NCBI GenBank assembly: GCA_035283685.1
Contig: DATETJ010000002.1
Coordinates: 310,001-374,000, forward strand
Source of the DNA: Candidatus Bathyarchaeia archaeon
GTDB lineage: Archaea; Thermoproteota; Bathyarchaeia; Bathyarchaeales; Bathyarchaeaceae
Reading direction: 5' to 3'
Length of the DNA: 64,000 nucleotides
The notes under the pieces are model-generated. The model had not been told where the DNA came from, did not search any database, and worked only from the letters and a program-made list of their open reading frames with translations. Positions 58,504 through 64,000 of this stretch are shown here, one piece after another. A program made the position numbers and the translations under genes. The first letter of the stretch is position 1, and each line of letters starts with the position of its first letter.

Positions 58504-60135
58504 TTATTCTTCCCCTCTGGAGGGCATGCCTTCTGCCTTTGGCCTTGTTGCGGCGATCACATCATCGATTCTTAGAATCATGGAGGCTACTTCGGCTGCC
58601 GACTTTAAGGCCTGCTGCTTGACCCGAACCGGGTCAATGACACCCTCCTCTAGCATGTTCGCGACACTGCCTGAAAAAACGCCGACGCCCATTGCAACTC
58701 CTTTCTTTTTCTGGTGGGCTGACCTTAATGCCACTAGCATATCGATGGTGTTGAGGCCCGCGTTCTCCGCCAAGGTTTTAGGGACTGCCTCCACGGCATC
58801 GGCGAAGGCTTCTATGGCGAGTTGTTCTCGTCCTCCCACACTTGCTGCGTAGTCGCGGAGCTCTTTGGCTATTTCAGCTTCAACGGCTCCTCCGCCCGCA
58901 ACGACCTTGTTGTGTTCGATTACGTCTGCAACGACGGATAGGGCGTCGTGGATGGCTCTCTCAGCTTCGTCTATCATTTTCTCAAGGCCTGCACGAATTA
59001 GCACTGAGACGGATCTTGGATTCTTGCATTTCTCTATGAAGACCATTTTGTCGTTGCCGATTTTCCGTTCTTCCACCAGTCCAGCTTCTCCCAAATCTTT
59101 AGCTTTCAAGTCGTCTAGATTGTTGATGATTCTCCCGCCTGTTGCCTTGGCTAGTTTCTCCATGTCAGATTCCTTGGCTCTTCTCACGGCCATGATTTCC
59201 TCCTTGGCTAGGAAGTGTTGGGCTAGGTCATCGATGCCCTTCTGGCAGATTAGCACGTTAGCGCCTGCCTTCTTAACTTTCTCCACCATGTCCTTGAGCA
59301 TGCGGCTCTCTTGGTCTAGAAAGGCTTTCATTTGAGTGGGTTCGTGTATTCTGATCTCAGCGCTGATCTCTGTCTTCTTCACTTCTAGAGCGGCGTTTAT
59401 GAGGGCTATTTTGGCTTTCTCGATTCTCTTAGGCATGCCAGGGTGAACTACTTCTTTGTCTAGTATTATTCCTTGGATGAGCTCTGTGTCAGCTAGGCTT
59501 TTTCCCTCTTTCTTGATTATTTGGATGTTGTCGATGTCAGCAATAATTTTCTCGCCCCTCTGCTCGACGATCTGTTTCACGGCGTCGACGGCGATCTTCG
59601 CCAAATGTTGTCTTGCTTCGCCCACCACTTTGCTCGCCATGGAGGTCACAGCGACCTTACGTAAAGTTTCCCGGTCCTCAATATCAACAGGGATTCCGAG
59701 CTTTTGAAGAACCTCTTCGGCCTTCTGAAAGGCTTTTCTGTAGCCGCTCACAATTGTAGTTGAATGAATTTTTTGATCCAAAAGCTCCTGCGCCTTTCCC
59801 AAGAGTTCTCCCGCCAAAATCACGGCGGTAGTGGTTCCGTCGCCAACCATGTCATCCTGTGTCTCGGCCACCTCCACCACCATCTTAGCTGCAGGATGTT
59901 GCACATCAATCTCCTTTAGAATGACAGCGCCATCGTTAGTTATCTTGATGTCACCCATACCGCTGATGAGCATTTTGTCCATGCCACGCGGACCCAGAGT
60001 GGTCTTTACGGCTTCGGCAATTATTCTGGCCGCCATTATGTTGTTTCTCTGAGCTTCTTTTCCCCTACTTCGGCCAGTTCCTTCCTTCAAAATGAGAACG
60101 GGCTGTCCCGTTTCCGTTGTTGTTAAATAAGCCAC
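58504..60135 (-). CDS. Thermosome subunit (group II chaperonin)
   Basis: The 543-residue chaperonin has [40 protein letters not shown], the ATP-binding [15 protein letters not shown], the apical helical protrusion region, and [15 protein letters not shown]. It folds proteins in an ATP-driven double ring. The start is GTG 60135: GGAGG lies eight bases upstream and itself includes part of the ATG at 60150. A TATA box at 60190-60181 (minus strand) gives a leader of about 25 nt. A second subunit gene is at 62.6 kb. Confidence 0.96.
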   Translation of the reverse strand: MAYLTTTETGQPVLILKEGTGRSRGKEAQRNNIMAARIIAEAVKTTLGPRGMDKMLISGMGDIKITNDGAVILKEIDVQHPAAKMVVEVAETQDDMVGDGTTTAVILAGELLGKAQELLDQKIHSTTIVSGYRKAFQKAEEVLQKLGIPVDIEDRETLRKVAVTSMASKVVGEARQHLAKIAVDAVKQIVEQRGEKIIADIDNIQIIKKEGKSLADTELIQGIILDKEVVHPGMPKRIEKAKIALINAALEVKKTEISAEIRIHEPTQMKAFLDQESRMLKDMVEKVKKAGANVLICQKGIDDLAQHFLAKEEIMAVRRAKESDMEKLAKATGGRIINNLDDLKAKDLGEAGLVEERKIGNDKMVFIEKCKNPRSVSVLIRAGLEKMIDEAERAIHDALSVVADVIEHNKVVAGGGAVEAEIAKELRDYAASVGGREQLAIEAFADAVEAVPKTLAENAGLNTIDMLVALRSAHQKKKGVAMGVGVFSGSVANMLEEGVIDPVRVKQQALKSAAEVASMILRIDDVIAATRPKAEGMPSRGEE

Positions 60136-60180
60136 GTGAATTTCCTCCATTTTCGATTTGGATTTGTATTTGGTTTGGGG

Positions 60181-60190
60181 TTAAATAAAT
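60181..60190 (-). promoter_or_regulatory. TATA box of thermosome gene
   Basis: ATTTATTTAA on the minus strand, about 50 bp before the GTG start. The rest of 60191-60414 holds GTGCGCGCAC (60273-60282), further GC-alternating runs and, on the minus strand, an open stretch without a start codon. I call no gene there. Confidence 0.6.
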
Positions 60191-60414
60191 CTGCCTATTA
60201 TACCGAAAGCGCTTCCTGAATCTTAGCGCGGGCTTCGTGGAACTGCCTGATGTTTCAAAGTGGGCGAGAAGGGTGCGCGCACGCGGATTGATGCCCTCTG
60301 ATTCAATTAGTTTGGCGAGTTGAATGAGCTTTTATGCCTAGCGCACGCGGTAGTCGGTAGTCATTTGCAAAACAAAAAAGGGGGTTGGAAATTCCCAGGT
60401 CGACTTGGTGATTG

Positions 60415-61074
60415 CTATTTTTTCTGCGCATAGATGGAATCTGTCTTGTGACCTATTCTTCTCCATCCATCGTATAAATACGCGTATATGGTGTAGTACC
60501 CCGTTTCTTTGGGTGTGAACTCAGCAGAGTAACGGGCTTCCTCGCCAACCGAAAGTTCCTTTATATCTATTGTGGCCTGCTCTTCAAATTTTCCTGCGGG
60601 GGTTTCTACCCAGAATTCCAGTTTCAGTCCCGTAATTTCTCTCAAGCCCTTTATGGTTGCCTCAGCCGAGAGGGTCTCTCCAATTGTCGTATACGGGTGT
60701 GAAAGCACTACTAGGCGACTGATTTCTGCTTTTTCCTCGATTACGGTGATGTGCGTCCAACCGGATTCCCACCAGAAGTAGTCTCCATCCTTACGTGCAC
60801 TGATAGTGGCGTATACCTCAGCTGATCCTTGTGCGTTAACTTGGAAAACCACTTCTCGCTCTTCATTTGGCTCAAGCTCTCCGATGTAGTGTCCTATTCC
60901 AAAAGGAAAGAATAAAGGAAAAAGATAAAAGGTATCTAGAGAGTGCAACTCCACGTCAAGTCTTTTAAGAGTTTTATTTCCTGTGTTTTTCAGCTTCAAT
61001 GTTACCCATTGCTTTCCTTTATCCATCTCCGTAGGGTTCAATTCATACTCGATAGGATACTTCAATCTCAACAA
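60415..61074 (-). CDS. Beta-sandwich repeat protein
   Basis: The 219-residue protein is mostly beta strands. A first domain has KQWVTLKLKNTGNKTLKRLD and LEPNEEREVVFQVNA (CARDB/NEW3-like). A second domain has GETLSAEATIKGLREITG, ELSVGEEARYSAEF and TGYYTIYAYLYDGWRRIG. There is no signal peptide, so it is probably cytoplasmic or a partner of another protein. The start is TTG 61074 or the next TTG, with GGAGGTGA three to six bases upstream. Function is unknown. Confidence 0.65.
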   Translation of the reverse strand: MLRLKYPIEYELNPTEMDKGKQWVTLKLKNTGNKTLKRLDVELHSLDTFYLFPLFFPFGIGHYIGELEPNEEREVVFQVNAQGSAEVYATISARKDGDYFWWESGWTHITVIEEKAEISRLVVLSHPYTTIGETLSAEATIKGLREITGLKLEFWVETPAGKFEEQATIDIKELSVGEEARYSAEFTPKETGYYTIYAYLYDGWRRIGHKTDSIYAQKK

Positions 61075-61225
61075 CTTTCACCTCCTTTCATCTCACAAAA
61101 AATCTCTACTTGCGTTCGCGCAACCACATATTCAAATGCCTCAGGATTTAACTATTTACGCGCGCGGTGATCTGAATGGGAAAGCTAAAATCTGGATTTG
61201 CAAATTATATTACTGAAGGAAAAAC

Positions 61226-61306
61226 ATGGCTCAGTACAAAAATCGTTTTCATTCTCAAGATGAGTGGGAACAGTTAAAACGTAAATGCATGAAGATTAGG
61301 AGGTGA
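61226..61306 (+). CDS. 26-codon micro-ORF ahead of the small protein at 61311
   Basis: The peptide begins AQYKNRFHSQDEWEQLKRKC and ends basic. AAGGA precedes its ATG by five bases, and its TGA stop is part of the SD of the next gene, so the two would be coupled. However, a TATA-like AATTATATTA (about 61204-61213) would put the transcript start close to or after the ATG, which weakens the case. Confidence 0.4.
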   Translation: MAQYKNRFHSQDEWEQLKRKCMKIRR

Positions 61307-61310
61307 TAAA

Positions 61311-61496
61311 TTGCCTTTAGAACCTGCTAAGACTATGCAAATAGAGAAAGTGCCAGAAACTAGTGAAGCAGAAGCATGGGCGAATTTCAATAAAAGACTA
61401 AACGATTTAGTGAATCTAGGATACACAATAGCACATGCAACAAACACATACATTCTATTTAGAAGGACGCGCACCGCAAACAGAAGGGAAGAATAA
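61311..61496 (+). CDS. 61-residue protein of unknown function
   Basis: The protein contains EAEAWANFNKRLNDLVNLGY and TIAHATNTYILFRRTR. It looks like a small alpha-beta unit with one helix and one or two strands. The TTG start is strongly supported by GGAGGTGA four bases upstream. No family is recognised. The gene is convergent with the ZIP transporter, 100 bp away. Confidence 0.7.
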   Translation: MPLEPAKTMQIEKVPETSEAEAWANFNKRLNDLVNLGYTIAHATNTYILFRRTRTANRREE

Positions 61497-61598
61497 CTCA
61501 AGCAGCCTATCAGTCCCTCAAAAACCCAACCGCCTATTTTCCTATGAGAAATTTACGTATAAACTTTTTACCATCATAATTTGTCTCCTTAACATCTC

Positions 61599-62378
61599 CT
61601 AGCTGAGTATGACGTCGATCATCAGAGCCAATATTATCCCGAGTAAGAGACTGACGGAGACGGTGTGTTTATACCCATACTCATGCGCCACCGGGATCAG
61701 TTCATCTGCCGTGATGTAGGTCATAACTCCTGCCGCGAAGACGAGTGAAAGACCCACTATAGTCTTTGTTCCAACAAGAGAGAGAGCAACAGTCCCAACT
61801 AGGGCTGCGACAGGCTCAGCCAGCCCTGAGAGAAACGTAAGAACTGCTATCTTAAAGGGCTTCATCCCTGCCTTTGTAAAAAGAATGGCGGTGGCGACGC
61901 CTTCGGGTATATTGTGAAGCATTATGGCGGCGGTAATTATCAAACCCAGTCTGGGCATGTAAGTGTAGCCTGCAGCGACAACAAATCCTTCTGGAAAGTT
62001 ATGTAGTGTTATACCTATGGCAATGAGCTCCCCAGTTCTGAGCATTTTCGCGTGCCTGCTATCTTCCGTCCCAGTCGCCAGTTCAATGTGAGGGATAGTC
62101 AGGTCGAGCCCGATCATCGTTAGAGCGCCCAATGAAAACATGATTATCAACTCAATGTGTGCAAGCAGTTTTGCAGCTTCGAGGAAGAGGTTGTTAAATG
62201 CGACAAGGAGCATCACCCCAGAGGCGAGTCCCAAGGAGAAACTCACAACTCTGTCACTAACTCTTCTCAGCGGGAGGACAATTATCCCGCCAATCCCTGT
62301 AGCCGTCCCTGCTATGAGGCTTAGGAGAAATGGTTCAAATACTGAGTCCATACTATTGGCACTTCCTGCGCTGGACAC
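61599..62378 (-). CDS. ZIP-family metal transporter
   Basis: The 259-residue protein has eight hydrophobic helices with the metal-binding helix pair IGITLHNFPEGFVVAAGYTY and AIMLHNIPEGVATAILF (His/Asn/Pro/Glu motifs of helices IV and V). The other conserved part is ASGVMLLVAFNNLFLEAAK. It should import zinc or another divalent metal. The start could be M1 or M10. It is divergent from the second thermosome gene. Confidence 0.93.
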   Translation of the reverse strand: MSSAGSANSMDSVFEPFLLSLIAGTATGIGGIIVLPLRRVSDRVVSFSLGLASGVMLLVAFNNLFLEAAKLLAHIELIIMFSLGALTMIGLDLTIPHIELATGTEDSRHAKMLRTGELIAIGITLHNFPEGFVVAAGYTYMPRLGLIITAAIMLHNIPEGVATAILFTKAGMKPFKIAVLTFLSGLAEPVAALVGTVALSLVGTKTIVGLSLVFAAGVMTYITADELIPVAHEYGYKHTVSVSLLLGIILALMIDVILS

Positions 62379-62619
62379 GCTGTTCTAAGGGAGAGACCAT
62401 TACTTAGGAGCAATTAATGTTGATAACGCGCCCACAGAATTTAAGTATGAAGGAAATTGCTACAGCAAGTAAGGCTGCCGCGCGCGCTAACATATTGCAT
62501 ATTGTTCTAGATTTAATTGCCGATAAACAATGAGTTTAAATCTTTTTCTTTATAATAAGAGTTAAGTGGTTTGATGAGTAAAGATGTGCGCGCGCAAATC
62601 GAGGAGGATTGGTTAGAAA
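62379..62619 (+). promoter_or_regulatory. Thermosome 2 promoter region with GC-alternating palindrome
   Basis: TTTATAATA at 62549-62557 is a strong TATA box, predicting transcription from about 62580. TGCGCGCGCA (62587-62596), a palindrome of alternating C and G, lies in the early leader, and CCGCGCGCGC occurs near 62478-62487. GGAGG (62602-62608 area) is about 12 bases before the TTG start. No gene is seen in this stretch. Confidence 0.5.
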
Positions 62620-64000
62620 TTGTCAACTGAATTAGCTGGAACCCCTGTTCTAATATTGCGGGAGGGAGCGTCCCGTTCTAGAGGAAGAGAGGCCCTTCAC
62701 GCCAATATCATGGCATCAAAAATAGTCGCTGAATCTGTAAAGAGCGCCTTGGGACCCAAAGGCATGGACAAGATGCTCGTCGACAGCTTCGGCGACGTCA
62801 CAATAACCAGCGACGGGAGAACCATTCTGAGCGAAATGGACATTCAACACCCAGCCGCCAAGATGATGGTTGAAGTATCTAAGGCACAAGACGACGAAGT
62901 CGGCGACGGCACAACAAGCGCCGTAATCATAGCAGGTGAACTTCTCAGCAAGGCTGAAGAACTCATCGACAAAGGCGTTCATCCAACAGTCATCATAGAC
63001 GGCTACAGAAAAGCTGGAGAAAAAGCCCTAGAAATCTTGGAAAAGATCGGTATTCCAGTTCGCTCTCTTGACAGTCAATGGTTGAAAAAGGTCGCCGTGA
63101 CATCGATGGCTAGCAAACTTGTGGCTGATCACAAGGAGCAGTTAGCCGACATCGCTTCGCAAGCAATCTTACACGTTGCCGAAAAGGGTGAAAAAGAATT
63201 CAAGGTAGACATCGACGACGTTATGATTGAGAAGAAGGCCGGTGAATCGATGACGGAGACTAGGCTCATCAACGGCATAGTTGTTGACAAGGAAGTGGTT
63301 CACTCAGGAATGCCCAAACGGGTTGAGAAAGCCAAGATTGCGCTCCTCGACACTCCACTGGAGATTGAAAAGACCGAGTTCGATGCTAAAATCAACATTG
63401 AAAGCCCAGAGCAGATGGAAGCTTTCCTACAGCAAGAGGAAACAATGCTGAAAGACATGGTTGAAAAGCTTGCCAAGACGGGCGCAAATGTAATCATTGC
63501 TCAAAAGGGCATAGACGACCTTGTTCAGCATTTCCTAGCTCGAAAACAGATATTAACAGTCAGACGGGTCAAGAAATCCGACATGGAGAAGCTTGCGAGG
63601 GCTACTGGCGGAAAAATAATCACCAACCTAGACGATGTGTCAGAAAATGACTTGGGCTACGCCGAATTAGTGGAAGAACGCAAAATCGGCGACGACAAAA
63701 TGACCTTCATTGAAGGATGCAAGAATCCGAAATCGGTTGCCATCCTCATTAGAGGAGGAACCGAAAGAATAGTGGCTGAGGCTGAGAGGTCAATACACGA
63801 CGCCTTGTGTGTCGCTCGCGACGTTGTTCGAGAGCCAAAAATTGTGGCTGGAGGAGGTGCACTAGAGCTCGAAGTGGCCAGAGCGTTGAGAGAATACGCC
63901 CATACCCTCTTAGGAAAAGAACAACTTGCGGTGGTGGCTTACTCTGAAGCGTTAGAGTCGATACCATTGATCCTTGCCGAAAACGCGGGATTAGATCCAA
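62620..64000 (+). CDS. Thermosome subunit, second paralogue (3' end beyond window)
   Basis: From TTG 62620 the frame is open to the right edge (460 codons). It reads [55 protein letters not shown] and [15 protein letters not shown], a group II chaperonin. It is clearly paralogous to, but distinct from, the gene at 58.5 kb; for example the loop after the first domain reads [14 protein letters not shown] here and [14 protein letters not shown] there. Having two subunits suggests a hetero-oligomeric thermosome. The C-terminus is not in the window. Confidence 0.95.
   Translation, partial: MSTELAGTPVLILREGASRSRGREALHANIMASKIVAESVKSALGPKGMDKMLVDSFGDVTITSDGRTILSEMDIQHPAAKMMVEVSKAQDDEVGDGTTSAVIIAGELLSKAEELIDKGVHPTVIIDGYRKAGEKALEILEKIGIPVRSLDSQWLKKVAVTSMASKLVADHKEQLADIASQAILHVAEKGEKEFKVDIDDVMIEKKAGESMTETRLINGIVVDKEVVHSGMPKRVEKAKIALLDTPLEIEKTEFDAKINIESPEQMEAFLQQEETMLKDMVEKLAKTGANVIIAQKGIDDLVQHFLARKQILTVRRVKKSDMEKLARATGGKIITNLDDVSENDLGYAELVEERKIGDDKMTFIEGCKNPKSVAILIRGGTERIVAEAERSIHDALCVARDVVREPKIVAGGGALELEVARALREYAHTLLGKEQLAVVAYSEALESIPLILAENAGLDP

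Noticed and set aside
60175-60320. Minus-strand open stretch upstream of the thermosome gene reading LIQLAKLIESEGINPRARTL
   Set aside because: Protein-like, but it has no ATG, GTG or TTG start and runs into the thermosome promoter. It could be a gene relic; too little to call.
1-64000. CRISPR arrays, insertion sequences or transposases
   Set aside because: No regularly spaced long repeat and no transposase- or integrase-like protein was found.

Overview
The window is chromosomal DNA from an archaeon. The diagnostic genes are both subunits of the D-family DNA polymerase, Orc1/Cdc6, HerA-NurA, geranylgeranylglyceryl phosphate synthase, two thermosome subunits, Rpb4 and RpoL, TFS, an Elf1-like factor, aIF5A with deoxyhypusine synthase, Dph2, Pus10 and Sec61-beta. 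PolD, an Elf1-like factor and a lysine-less IscS together, with moderate GC, make me favour a Bathyarchaeia-like member of the Thermoproteota. That placement is inference; the window has no rRNA gene. Starts mix strong Shine-Dalgarno (SD) sites, often before GTG, TTG or even CTG, with leaderless genes that have a TATA box about 25-30 bp upstream. Several real genes are shorter than 60 codons and are listed here.

Layout. 0-13 kb is central metabolism: the end of porA, porB, a divergent glycerate kinase / hydroxypyruvate reductase pair, an aminotransferase and serine hydroxymethyltransferase (together a plausible serine/glycerate route), then Sec61-beta, an Lsm-like protein and membrane proteins. 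13-19.4 kb carries PolD large subunit, GGGP synthase, an Elf1-like factor, and NAD synthetase overlapping a nitrilase-family amidase. 19.4-21.5 kb is an unusual module: an unknown helical protein and a membrane-anchored winged-helix protein set among about 20 copies of TGTGAT/ATCACA. Three of the sites are near-identical 17-bp operators.

21.5-28 kb is a replication/repair island: herA-nurA, a winged-helix-like protein, a 0.6-kb intergenic region with three origin recognition boxes, orc1/cdc6, and PolD small subunit. A TACTACGAG motif recurs here, including a perfect 28-bp palindrome inside nurA. 28-34 kb has a PhoU-type regulator, two micro-ORFs and a 1204-residue TPR / beta-sandwich / winged-helix protein. 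34-38 kb is a transcription and RNA-processing cluster (TFS, DUF99, RNase III-like, RpoL, Csl4, METTL5-like, Dph2), followed by PEP synthase, L10e and dCTP deaminase.

41.7-44.1 kb is a sulfur / Fe-S operon (TusA, DsrE-like, IscS-like without the PLP lysine, IscU, TRASH-like miniprotein). 44-50 kb is the conserved SRP54-Pus10-L21e-Rpb4-DUF655-KsgA-HemK2 cluster. 50-56.4 kb has deoxyhypusine synthase beside its substrate aIF5A, then NAD kinase, Nob1 and an ECF-type uptake cassette. 56.4-64 kb has small zinc-finger proteins, a tRNA 3'-end fragment, two thermosome genes, a ZIP metal transporter and several miniproteins. I saw no CRISPR array, insertion sequence or intact tRNA/rRNA gene.
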